Source: Trichuris trichiura (Eukaryota > Nematoda > Enoplea > Trichinellida > Trichuridae). Taken from it: a DNA stretch of 64,000 bases. A program made the translations under genes and the position numbers. Position 1 is the stretch's first letter; the number at the start of each line of letters is the position of its first letter. Location of the stretch: contig JBAJFE010000026.1 in assembly GCA_037903355.1 (NCBI GenBank), positions 1,736,001-1,800,000 of the forward strand. The letters run 5' to 3'. Shown here piece after piece: positions 1 to 11,313 of this stretch. The notes under the pieces are model-generated. The model ran no database searches, was not told the origin of the DNA, and was given only the letters and a program-made list of their open reading frames with translations.

Positions 1-2
1 CG

Positions 3-1538
3 TCTTGGTCATTTCTGACTAGCGCAAAGTTCGATACCCTGAGCAGCTCTGTACGTAGTTCTTCCAGTTTTTTGGAAAACTTCCGTTACGTTTCAAGCCT
101 TCCCGATGGTACCGCGGGACGAACTCCTTTGGAATCCGAGAAACTCGGTCCCGTCGGAAGAGATGCTTTGGTTTTAAGTTGGAGAGACCTTATAGAGAAC
201 GGCTATCCAATACCCAGAAATTCATCGGATACTGGTTCTGCAAGGTCGCTTACATTTACGAATACCGTATATGGGTTGTTATCAAATGATTCTCCAATTT
301 TGGCAATTGACTGCGAATTTTGTGTGACTGTGGGCGAAAGACAAGCTGTAACTCGGGTGTCGGTTGTAGACGAATGCCACAACGTAATTTTGGACATGCT
401 GGTGAAGCCAAGTTTGCCCATAATTGATTATGTCACCAGATATAGCGGCATTACGGCAGATATGTTGAAGAATGTTACTACAAGTCTTCAGGATGTGCAA
501 CGCGCTTTGCAAGACCTAATTCCTTGCAATGCTATCCTGGCGGGCCATTCGTTGCAGTTCGACTTGGCCACTTTGCATATGTTCCATCCGTACGTCGTGG
601 ACACGAGCCTGTTGTACAATTTAAGCGGCAATAAACGGAATTGCTCCAGTCTAAAGCATTTGTCAAAAGTTTTTTTAAATTCGTCCATTCAAAAGAGTTC
701 CGGTATACGTGAAAGCTTTGTCGGTCGCCTTTTAACTTTTTCATTCGCAGGCGGGCATTGCTCCGTGGAAGACGCAATATCAACGATGAAATTGGTTCAG
801 CTGAAGCTGCAGAAAGGCTGGCAGTTTGGCCACATCCCATCCGGCTGGATACCTTCCGAAGTGAGACGCTTCTTTTTTGATTTCACTTTTTCCACGTTTC
901 TTTTTTAGCCGCCAAAACAGAGTATTGAAATTTCGGATGGTGAGCTCCGCGTAGATGTCGATCTGCAAGAATTTCGGGATTCGAGCGACAACTTCACAAA
1001 TGTACACGCTGATCAGAAAGTCGAACGTTGCGCATGCAATCGGCAAATGCTTCGTCCGTGCCGTATAAGAAACTGTCCTTGTCGTGCATTGGTTTGGCGG
1101 CAAAGGTGCAAGGCGTGTATGTGGCTTAGAAGCCCAAAAGAGGAATCAACCATCTCCAGAGGTTTATCGGAAGCTGATATTTTTAAAATTTTTGATGGTC
1201 ATAAAAAAGAGCCGGTGCTGCGTTCATTTGAACGATTCCAAAAAACTATGCACTTGGTCAGTTGCGATGAGGAAAGCTCCGCTGTTGAACCGTGGGAAAA
1301 CTCACCGTCGGCCGTTTATCGTCGTTTACATACAACCGAAGAATGCCTGAGCACGCTGCGCTCAGATTTGTTCAGCTACGATTTGAGCATGGCCATAGCT
1401 AAGTTGGAGGGACGAAATGTTGCCTTTTTCGATCAGTTTGTTGAACAGCTGGTCAAATGCCTTCCCGGTAGCGCCGTTTTGTGCTTGTTGATTTTAGCTG
1501 ACAATTGGTCCAAGTTGTTGTTGCATGTTCGCAACTAA
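3..1538 (+). CDS. REXO5: REXO5-like DEDDh 3'-5' RNA exonuclease (5' end outside window)
   Basis: Three exons fit: 3-702, 751-860 and 909-1538, with two 48-base introns. The frame is open to the left edge with no clear start, so the gene begins upstream. The exonuclease domain is plain: LAIDCEFC (family consensus LDCEMC, acidic pair kept), SGITADML, GHSLQFDL, HPYVVDTSLLY, and a last motif with GH followed by SVEDA, giving the DEDDh metal-binding and histidine set. The family trims the 3' ends of small RNAs and rRNA precursors in the nucleus and nucleolus. The C-terminal end (CLPGSAVLCLLIL) resembles the REXO5 C-terminus, which supports one gene to 1538. The RRM-type repeats expected in vertebrate REXO5 are not visible; a cysteine cluster stands in that region (1032-1125). 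REXO5 rather than REXO1 is inferred from those similarities. Confidence 0.85.
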
Positions 1539-1542
1539 TAAA
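1537..1542 (+). promoter_or_regulatory. Candidate poly(A) signal overlapping the REXO5-like stop codon
   Basis: AATAAA overlaps the TAA stop at 1536-1538. It is the only canonical hexamer close to this gene end, so the 3' untranslated region would be very short. A CAG-ended pyrimidine-rich tract follows at 1545-1553 and could serve as a (trans-)splice acceptor for the next gene. Confidence 0.4.
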
Positions 1543-1662
1543 CGTTGTTTTCAGTTTTTACGTCAAAAGTCAGTCTGTTGTTACAGTACGGCAACGATCT
1601 TGAAAATAACTTAATTTCTGCAATGTTTATTATTGTTTAAATTTTGCCATATTCTTGTTGTT

Positions 1663-2679
1663 ATGTCATTCCGTGGAAGAAGGGGTAGCTCATTTGGCAG
1701 AAGTAGAGGCGGAGGACGAGGTTTTCGCGGCAGCGGGGGCGGCGGCAGAGGTGGTTACCAAGATACCGGTCCACCGGAACACGTGACAGGTAAATGATTC
1801 AGTTTTAAATCCACGTCTCCGACTGTTACAAGATACTTTTTTTTTGTATGCAGAATTAGGCGTGTTTACTCATCCTTGCCTTGAGCAAATCGTTTGCAAG
1901 TGTACAACGGAAAAAGTCCCCTACTTCAATGCTCCCGTTTACTTTGAAAACAAAGAGCAAGTAGGCAAAGTCGATGAAATTTTTGGCGGTCTCAAAAATC
2001 ACGTAAGTACCGACGCCGTGTAGAAGTTTCAAAAATTTTAACCGTTGGAAATTCGCTTTAGTTTGTGTCCGTAACCTTGGCCGACGGTATTAAGGCGTCA
2101 TCTTTTACTGCCGATGATAAGGTTAGATGCTTAATTTGCTTTTTGTTAGCGCGTTGTTGAGTGACTTTTAAAGTTAGGTTTTCATCGACCCTTACAAGTT
2201 ACTGCCCTTGGAAAGATTCCTGCCTGGAGCAACTCAATCTCGCAGAGGCCGCGGCAGAGGTAAGGGCATAACTTTGTTTCCGCGGTGTGGCCATTTTTTA
2301 AAAGAAGTAATATGTAGGCCTTTATTGATTTAAAATTTTAGGCGGCGGCGACTTCAGAGCTCGTGGTGGCAGGTTTGGTGGCGACCGAGGCCGTTGGAGT
2401 GGCGGAAGAACTCAGCGTGGTTTCACTCCTGGTCGTGGAAGTGACCGTGGAGACTATGGTCGCGGTCGAGGTTACGGACGTGACTTCAAGAATAGTAACC
2501 ACGAAGGTGGAGGCTTTGCTAATCGCAGAGGCGAGTTCAACAGAGGTCGAAGTGGATTCTTTGAACGCGGGCGGGGCGGCTTTGACCGCGGGAGAGCTGC
2601 TGGTTACGATCGAGGTGGCGAACGGAAACGTTTTGGAAATGAACAGCAAATGACGCCAAAAAAAATTAAATTCGAATAA
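1663..2679 (+). CDS. GAR1: H/ACA ribonucleoprotein subunit GAR1
   Basis: Five exons (1663-1789, 1854-2002, 2062-2121, 2178-2259, 2342-2679) join in phase to 251 codons; the human protein is 217 residues. The N-terminus is a Gly/Arg-rich tail starting MSFRGRRGSSFGRSRGG. The conserved core follows (THPCLE, VPYFNAPVYFENK, QVGKVDEIFGG, KLLPLERFLPG). A long second RGG-rich domain and a basic tail (PKKIKFE) close the protein. GAR1 binds the dyskerin-type pseudouridine synthase in H/ACA snoRNPs and in telomerase, in the nucleolus and Cajal bodies. The start was chosen because it is the first ATG in the Gly/Arg frame. The gene lies 124 bases after the REXO5-like stop on the same strand. Confidence 0.95.
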
Positions 2680-2680
2680 A
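2675..2680 (+). promoter_or_regulatory. Candidate poly(A) signal overlapping the GAR1 stop codon
   Basis: AATAAA spans the TAA stop (2677-2679), the same arrangement as in the upstream gene. It implies a very short 3' untranslated region. Confidence 0.4.
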
Positions 2681-5380
2681 TGGTTTCGCCACGATTGTAT
2701 CGCGTAGACAGTGAAAGAATTGCTACATTTAGTGTTTTCTGCTCTTCCAGGGAAGTAAGGTCCTATTTTATTGTGTTAATGCTTGCTTAATCATTGCGCT
2801 GTACAACGTGATGATAATTTAGGAGAAAAATCCGATTCGAGATAATCTTTTGGCTTCTTTCCTCATTTCTTTGGTTGCTCGCCGTCGCTTGTCCATGAAT
2901 AGAGGTGCATCGGTTTGTTGCAACCTACAAGAAAGTAAGAACTTTCTTACGTGGTATTGCTGCTTTATGCACGCATGCTTGCACCATTAATCCTCTAGAT
3001 TCACTATTTTATGTAGCCTCCTTTAAGACTGCCTTGTAATACTTTACTTTCGTTCCATAGTCCCATTCCTAACAATCCTATTAACAATTGAGGCAGTGGG
3101 CGGAAAATTTGAATGTATACTGTATTTAATGACACTAATGAATAGTTACTTTCTTTAGTAGCTGAAAAAAATCGACTAGAGAAAAGTAAATCAGTATTTT
3201 TAAATTTGAATACAGCGCTATTCGGCTTACGTTTCTTGTACTAATGATAAGCAGGTACAATCGTCACTCAGATGCTTCGATAAGCGCTTTTGTTATTAAT
3301 TAACTCTTTTCTTATTAGTTGAACTGCTTAACGGCTGTGTTTTAGTTTATTCCAAAAGCTTTAAGTTGTTTCGAACTTTTAAAAGTTACAAAAACCGACA
3401 ACAGCATATAACTAATCTTCAGAATATGGAGTTTGGACAAAGCTTGCGGGATTGTAGGTAAATTGATTCCAGAGATGCAAGAAAACGTTATAAAAAGCGA
3501 CATTTTCAAAGCTGAGAATGAAATATTGCCTTTCTTTGCTCGAGAAGGCGTGCTTGGCTGGACGGGTGAACTGGCAGTTCAGTAACATTGTCGAATATGC
3601 GCGCAACTTTGGAAAAAGAAAAAATAAATGCACAGTGTCCATACGCAGTTTTTATTTAGGTTGCGCTGTTGCGACATAGAAAGGCGGGCGTATCTTATTG
3701 GAAACTGTTTCTTCGTGAAATGCTGTCGCGGCTGAGTACAAAATCTTTCGGTAGTTGACCTATGCTATTTATGCCGTATAAACTAAAAAGTTAAACTTCA
3801 AAATTTTCCATTGGTTGGACATTGAAAGTAAGGAGAAGCGAACTGTTGCACTGCAGCAGCACGTGGGTTACAAAAAGTTCTATAACTGTAGAGCTGTTAA
3901 AGTCGCTTTCTAAATATGTTACTATTAATATAGGCACTGCATGTTAATTTATCATCACTACTTAAGTGGCAATAGCGGCTCCTTTTTTCAGCAACCTTAA
4001 CACTTTCTATGCTTTCCAACCTGTCACATTCGATTCTAAGGTTGAAGCGTTGAGGTCAGAACATGACAGCGCGAAAAGCTTCGCAAGAATTAACGTTGCT
4101 GAAAAACAGGGAAAATCGTTACGTGAACATGCCCGTAGTAAATGAACATTAAGATTAAATAGAAAATGCTTTAGACATTTGCTTAGTCAGTTAATTCAGC
4201 TTTTAGCCTTGCAGGTGGTCAGCAACAGAGTTTTATAGGCAAGTTCGTATAGCTAAAAATATTCCCTTGAACTTGACTTGCTGAAGAAAATAGTTTTAAT
4301 TAGGCATAGCTTGATGCCTTTGACGGATGGAGGTGTCTTCAAAAAGGACATATGACTAAAAAACTTGTGCTGCATGCGTGCATTAATTACGAACGTAGGC
4401 TGAACATTGGTTATTAAAAAAAGTTGACATTTAGAAAAAAATGATTGATCCACTCGAGTTGTAGCTATGCAACTTGGACGTTCTATTTCTTTCGCTACTT
4501 GACCTCTTGAAGCTAAGCCGCGACGAGCTGACTGCTTGTTGCCAGAAGCGTTGCCTACGCCATGCTTCTTTAAACATACCTATGGACTTAACGATTTTTT
4601 AAAAATATTTCTCCCTTTGAAAAAATGTATGACAGCTCGCAGACAGTTTGACAACAGGCTGCGCGCCGCTGCAATGAGTTGTATTAATAAAAACCGCGCC
4701 TGTTTTTAAGAGTTGCTGCAAAATGAACTAACATGATTCATGCTTTCCTTTGCCGTACCCTGCGTTGACGCCTAATAATCTCATCTGACCAAAGTGGTCG
4801 TCGTCGAGTCGCATTTCATTAATGATTTTAAAAAAGAAAAACCGTAAGCTTCCCTATCTGTATAGCGAAGCTGAGTAGTATATTTATCTATAGCTATGGG
4901 TGTTAAGTTAGGCGAAATGTTTCAAATCCATTAAAATTGCATATATAAATTAGGCCAGGTGATTTAGCGCATCGTTGACGTATCGGTGAAGTGAATTTTT
5001 GCCTTACCTTTCAGAGTTTCAATTCCCATTGTTTCAAACATGCCCACAGCATCATAAGCAGAACAAGCAGAATTAAAAAGTTGACCACAATGCCGAGCAG
5101 CTCGCGGTCAACTCGTACTCCAAGAATGGTAGGCATTGGTGCTTTTGTTGTAGCTTGACAGCGGGCAACTAGCTAGCTCGTCAACGTTCAACTCTTCGTC
5201 AGGCAAACTTTCTATAAATACACGCTCATTAGAGACTTAAGCATCTTTACAACCTTTTCTCTCCGTCTCCCTCGCGACTGGTGTTTACCGCCTCTGCAAC
5301 CATAGTTAAGATGGGCTGTTAGTCTGTTGCGCCCATAGGGACATTCGTAAACACTGAAACAATCCGATAAGAAAGTCGTC
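2681..5380. other. Intergenic, nothing recognised
   Basis: AT-rich DNA. Open frames are short and not conserved-looking on either strand. No RNA gene, transposon terminus or tandem repeat was recognised by eye. Confidence 0.5.
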
Positions 5381-5506
5381 GATTAGAGAACGCTGTGCAC
5401 TTTTTCTACATGCCATTGGCGAGCTAAGCTTTCAAAGTTCGCATGCTGCGCTTTGGCAGCTGTTGTTGCGCGCACTTGATGATCATCCGCTTTTGAACCG
5501 AAAGAT

Positions 5507-6412
5507 TTATGGCAGATTCTCAAAGCCGGCAAGACAGCTGCGGATAAAAAGATTATCGTTTTCAATGGGCGCTTGGCAAACCTGCTCTTTTCGATCCGGT
5601 ATACTGTACACCGTAAACAACTTGGGATGCGGAACTGAAACTTTGTACCGCTCCCATTTTTGGAAGCTTGCAAACTATTTGCCCCCACAAAATGGGTTAG
5701 CCACCAACGCGGCTTCTTTGTCACGGTCAAACATGAAGCGAATAGATTTTTCGTTTCTTTTTTCCCCCGAAATTGAATGATGTCATATTGTTTAGACGTT
5801 GCAAAGTTGGAAAGTGTGAACTGAAACGTTTGTCCTTTTGGAGCTGTTGGCGCAACGATGGCGATCAGCTGGCACAGGCTAATTGATTCGACGAATAAAA
5901 TGCGCCAGAACTGGATTGCTTTACCGCTTCTCTATGCGACCGTTGTTTGGAAGCGATTTCGCGTTTTGTCCCTTTTCAAGAACCTCCTGGCCGCACCTGG
6001 GAAAGTTCATTGAACGGCGTAGCCATCGTCGGACTTCGTCGTTGCAGAACGTTGTTCGGCCACCTTATCTACTATTTCTGCCGTTGTCCATCGGTTGGCG
6101 GTCAGTCGTTGTAAACCGGCCGGTTTACAAAGTGTCCATTACAATGGATTGTCCTCGGGGTCGCTGGACACTCGATTCGCTTTGAGAACGTAGACAGACG
6201 ACAACCTTGGAGAACTTGTTAGGCCGGTGTCCTCGATTTGCAACTCGATCACGTTGTTCGTGGTTGGAGTGATGATCGGGTCAGTCAAGGTCTCATCAAC
6301 GAGCTGTTGCTGCTCGTGGGTGACATCGCCTTGCAGCCTTAGACGGACTTCTTCAACAGTTTTTTGTTGAAACGCCAAAATCGATGCTTGCTTTGGTGAA
6401 AACTCGTCGCTC
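5507..6412 (-). CDS. Possible unrecognised minus-strand gene, last exons
   Basis: Several minus-strand open blocks read like protein and can be joined at splice-like sites. The upstream block (about 6412-6139) includes VEEVRLRLQGDVTHEQQQLV. A middle block reads into APTAPKGQTFQFTLSN across a 46-base intron near 5885-5930 with GTAAAG and TTAG ends. A last block (after a 50-base intron ending AAATAG) includes WERYKVSVPHPKLFTVYSIP and stops at 5507-5509. How the upstream block joins the middle one was not resolved, because its frame reaches a stop at 6139. No family was recognised and open blocks of this size also occur by chance at this base composition, so this is a candidate only. It would lie head to head with the PAN/ZP gene. 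Confidence 0.25.
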
Positions 6413-6452
6413 TGACTTTCTGTCTACTTTTCAGTGGTCATCCGCCGCTGCC

Positions 6453-9321
6453 ATGAAACTCATCCTTGCGCTACTCCACATTGTTTGTTCCATTGAACAA
6501 ATCTACGGTAAGGATATGCTAGCTAAAAAAAAGGTCAATGCGTTCTCCATTTTTGTCATTATCCCGCCTTTCTCGTTATCATACATAAACGGTAATGAAC
6601 ACTGCTCAATTTCCAAACGGAAGTTGGAGAACTTTTGTCAGTCAAGGTTGCCCATTTCTATCCTTGAAGGCGGCGACGGCGGCACCCCTGTTCGTTAAGC
6701 ATCATTTCAAGATGGCCGTTTGTGACGAGGTCGCTGCCTGCGCGTTCCTAAAATACCATATTTCTTGAGCACTGACTTTGCGGAATGTTTGACACTCGAA
6801 AAACATCCGTACTGCTGCCTCGTTTGTCGTGGGTAACATTTCTTTAGCTAATCCTATTTTGCCGGAGCTATTTTTATTTTGTACTAACTTTTTTGCTCCG
6901 CCATGCTTGTATATAGGCCCCTCTTGCTTTCATTTTTTCATAAATATCTTTCGTTTAAATCGCCTATGTTAGGAAATATACTTCTTTTCGTGCCCGTGTA
7001 CCAGTGACGTAAGAGAACTTTTCAAACTCGTAACAGTTGTTACGCATTCGTTGATTTGTGATTTATTTTTTAATTAGGAGACGCATTGAGAAAAGATTGC
7101 ACGGCCGTCTTTGTTCGATGGGCTCGTGTACGCATCAGTGTTACTCCCGCGGCTTCGGGGTCCCATTCGCTTGGCACATGTATGTCATTGTGCTCGGACG
7201 GTGCCTATCCAAGTAAGCCGGGAGTGCACATGGCTTGCGCCGGCTTCAATTACAAATATGGAAGCAGTGCGGTCACGTCTGATTGCCAGTTTTTCGAACA
7301 TGGCCAAATGAGAAACTTTGATTGGTACGCTGAGGCCAACGACCAGTACGCGTTCTTCAGGAAATACTGCGTGCCAAGTGGGTGCTTCGAGATCAGGCAA
7401 CAATAATCAGACATTTTTTTTGTTTAGCTCTCAATGCCTGCAAATCTACGCATCAATTCGACTTTTACACGGATAGATACGTGGACGACTCGCTTGTTGA
7501 TCGAAAACTGCGGGTGGAAAATTTGGAAGAGTGCTTAGGCCTTTGTTTGGACGAGAAAAAGTTCACATGCCGTTCGGCCACATTCAATCGAACCTCCAGC
7601 TGGTGTATGCTTAGTACGCGCAGCCGTCAGACCCACCCAAAAATGGTTAAAGTGAATAACAATCCCAACTACCGCATCGACTATTACGAGAACAATTGCC
7701 AGAATAGTACGTCCGCCCCTTATCGGCTGTTATTAGAAAAGTTGCACTTCGTTTTTTGTTCAGGCAGCGTTCAAGTGTCGCATAATTGCCAAGAAGCAGG
7801 TATCTTTGTTGTTGCGGAGAGCAAATTTCCATATACGGGTGCCATGTATGGCTTGTACGATTTTTTCACTTGTCGCATAGAGCCGAAGGATGAGCTAAAA
7901 TTTCAAATGTTTTTTCCTTTTCCTTCCGCGGGGAAAAACTGTTCGGAAAGTATAATTTTGGAGGTAGGCGTCTTTATCCGCAAGGAAAGGCGTGTCAGTG
8001 CAGACTTGTTGCAGGGTGACGAGTATATTTTGGACGTTGTTGTTTCATTGGATGGCGTCAAACCTTTGTACTTCGTCACCGACCAGGCACGTACTAAAGT
8101 TTGTCGGATTTGTGGAAATGCGCTAACGTTGAGCGTCTACTTTGCACAGGATCTCATCTATCAGGCGCGTTGCCCAAGGCGGACGATCAAATTGGATTCA
8201 TATCCGTCGGCCACTGTCGGTACCGCGTTGCATATGCGTCCAGCAAAGACTACGACGGAAATGCCTCTGTCAACAGAAATGCCGGTCACACATATGTTGT
8301 CAATAGTACCGGACATGACTACGTCTGTTGTTCGGGCGGAGACAACAACTATGTCCACTCCACCCATTGCTAATTCAACAAAGAGTGAACCCATTGCTTT
8401 CGATATTTTGCACAATGGGCAAAGCGTGAAAGCCGTCGTAATAGGCAATAAGATAACGTTGCACTTTACTGCAAGCACCAATGCCATGCGTAGGCTTTCG
8501 GAGCCTTATATGGCGAATAGATGAATGTACTTTTTTTTCAGCTGCTCATCTTGTGCTTGTCGCATGCCAAATAGAGCCAATTAATTCTCCCTACGCGTGG
8601 GAAAGGGATCCATTGCAAATCATTCGAAGCGGGTTCGTATTTTATCTCTTTTTATCTTTTAATTGTAAGAGCTAGTTAATTTTTTTTTAAATTCAAAGGT
8701 GTCAAGCTGACGGCGTCGGACTGGTATGTCCGCCTGAAAAGACCAGCTCAGGTGTCAAAGTTGTAATGGAAGCCTTCCGGTATACGACTACCAGCGAAGT
8801 GCTGTTCTCGTGCATGATTCGAAATTGCAACTACGGGCTTTGTCCTCAGGTACGGTTGACAGTGTCTGTTGACTTTGAACGAGTTTAATAATTGTTTCGC
8901 AGCCTGTTTGTCCATCAGTTGAAGGCTGCGATCCTGCGCAGAAAGCTTCTACGTGGTCGAGCGACGTTGAAACTAAGAATGTTCCCATAGAGCCAACCGA
9001 TTTTGGCAAAGGACGTTTTAGCTTCACGGATGGCGATCACGTGGTCAGTCGGAAGTTGATAGTCGTCAATTCTGTTCACGAGCTGCAGTACTTTTTAAAA
9101 ACTGGCAATGTGCCAAGCGGTGTTCAAAGCGCAGGCTTTTTCCAGGGCTGATTATTTTTTGCTCCTTTTTCCTTCTCCTCTCTTCCTTTCGCCAAATGGT
9201 GCTCTAAGATGAACTGTCGTTGGAGGCATGGCGAGAGATGGACGATCTCAGCCTTGCTTCCTACAAAGCTGTCATGTACAGCGTTGTTGCGTTTTATGTT
9301 TCGATACTTTTTATGTTCTAA
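6453..9321 (+). CDS. PAN/apple and ZP-domain apical matrix membrane protein
   Basis: Exon 1 (6453-6507) encodes a signal peptide (MKLILALLHIVCSIEQIYG) and ends in a GTAAGG donor. Exons from about 7079 give two PAN/apple-type cysteine modules (7079-7379 and 7427-7707, the second with CLGLCLDEKKFTCRSA). A ZP module follows: ZP-N-like from about 7764, a Thr/Ser-rich linker (about 8226-8390), then ZP-C-like parts with CQIEP, GVGLVCP and FSCMIRNC. The last exon (9209-9321) has a hydrophobic stretch AVMYSVVAFYVSILFMF directly before the stop. The family polymerises into cuticle and apical extracellular matrix in moulting animals (nematode NOAH and LET-653 types, insect NompA types). Two PAN modules plus ZP recall LET-653, whereas the membrane anchor recalls NOAH proteins, so no symbol is given. 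No RxxR convertase site was seen before the helix. Confidence 0.8.
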
Positions 9322-11313
9322 TGTGAACTTGTTATGGCATATTCGAGCAATAGTCGTTTTTTTGACTGAACACCCGAAGCGTTTACCAACAGCGGTAAAA
9401 AAGACACTGTCAACTGTTAAGCAAAGTATAGTGCACTTCTTCAGCGGTCGACAAAAGTTGCCAACGCATTTGAACGGAAAGTAACGCGTCAAAAAATTTG
9501 CTTAGCACAGATTATCACGACGTCAAAAAAGTTGCTTTCGTAAAAATCCCGACGGCATAAATGCCGTTTATTCTGTATGGCCAAGATTCAGCAAGATCAT
9601 ACGTAACTCTTTCGTAATATGATGGTAGCGTTTCATAACATAGATTTTATTAACGTTACCGTTATGGAAACGAATTTTGTTAACAGAGAAGTTTTCGGGT
9701 TTTGGCCAGCGCCAGCAGTCAGATTAGGCGAGAATGACGACGTGACCGCTGGAAGCCGCGGCTTTAATAAAGCACATTTCCGTGAGTCAATTCATTATAA
9801 ATAAAATCTTTGCACCTAATTTATTGCAGTCAACCAACGGCTTCTATTTTTAAATTACGAAAGTTTCCGGGGCCATTTCGACTCCGTTTTATGATTATAC
9901 TTGAAGGCAGGCTTTTTGCGACGAGTGCATAATTTTCATAAGCACATTCATGGCGGATAGACGCAAAATAGGGGAACATTTTAGACCATTCTTTAGTTTT
10001 AAATGGGATTTAGCGAACATACCACCTGCGAATCATTTGTATTATTTGTACCTGAAAACCGTTTTGTCATTTCCCCTCTACGGAACGTAATATTAATTGT
10101 TGGAAGCTGTAATACCTATAGCATAAGGGAAACAAAATTAAGGTATTTGTCAATAGCAATTTAGCAGCGGTTTTACTTTGTTATCCGCTGACTTTCTGCT
10201 AGCAGGCTTTCCTCCATGCGCTCATGCACAGTTGCATTATGAAGGTGCGACTAAATGAAACATGGAGTTCGATAGTGCTTAGAAAGCTTTGGTGCTTGTT
10301 CGGTTAAGCCATCAGTTCCAACGACTCCGCTATCGTCGCTAATTTTAATTCGGCCAAGGAATAGGCGCAGGACGTATGCCGTACACGTTTAAACGGTTTT
10401 TTACCTTTATTTGCCCGCAAGCAATACAGTAAGATGATAGTAATCAGGTTTGTTCTACTAGAAAATTTAGAGTAAGATAAACAACACTGATTATGTGATT
10501 ATGCGTGCCACCATTGTATCGTAACTTTGCTGGCCATCGTATTTCGTTCTTATTTAAGCCTAAATCAAAAACATACGGCTTACGTTTAGATAAGGGTTGA
10601 ACAGGACGATCCCATGGTTGACAGAAAGAAAGCGGGCATTTCTCGAACATTAAGCGCAAAAACTGGACGATATATCTTACTTATCCCTCTTTATGCATAC
10701 TGGTAAAGTAAAATTGACTAATGCCAGTGCACCGTACTTTTGCTGCCAAATAGACGAAGAGGTCCACGCTCGTTTTATTTCCTTTGTTCACCTTTGCAAA
10801 CTTGAGTGAGGATTCAACTTAAAGGGTGAAGCTTGCTTTCGTGCTTTACTCCGCGTACAAACTGAACGCCTATATTAGATTGGCTCTACAGAACTTCCCG
10901 TTGCTGTTTTTATGGGAATTCAAGAATATACGGCGATAGCGTAGCAAAGATATGGGGATTACAACATACAAATCATTTGTTGGTAGTAGCTCTAACTTTC
11001 TGCTAGTGAGTAAATTCGGTACGCTGTCGTGGAATGATGTGATAGCGAGTGGAAACAAATATAAGCTGCAAAGCTCGCATGCAATTTATGCGTTTAAACT
11101 GAGCCGCCTAGGAAGGGGTTTTTTATTTCGGAACTTTTCGTTGCTGCTGCTCTGACTTCCAACATGCCTTGCGCATCTTTATTTCGCTTACTGTAGTTCC
11201 GGGACTTCCGAAGCAATACCATTTTTCTAGCAAATAGCGTAAGTGAAGTTTTTTCTCTTTAACATTTTTGTGCGTTAATAGAGCCTTTTAAATATTTGTA
11301 GTTTCCAAAATAG
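9322..11313. other. Intergenic, nothing recognised
   Basis: AT-rich; short open frames on both strands without recognisable domains. The 5' part of FANCD2, including its promoter and first exon, may lie in the right end of this stretch. Confidence 0.5.

Noticed and set aside
2338..2653. Open frames on both strands across the GAR1 C-terminus
   Set aside because: They are shadows of the Gly/Arg-rich GAR1 frame, whose codon bias keeps other frames open.
9124..9492. Minus-strand open frame of 122 codons over the last PAN/ZP exon
   Set aside because: It is antisense to a supported exon with membrane helix and stop.
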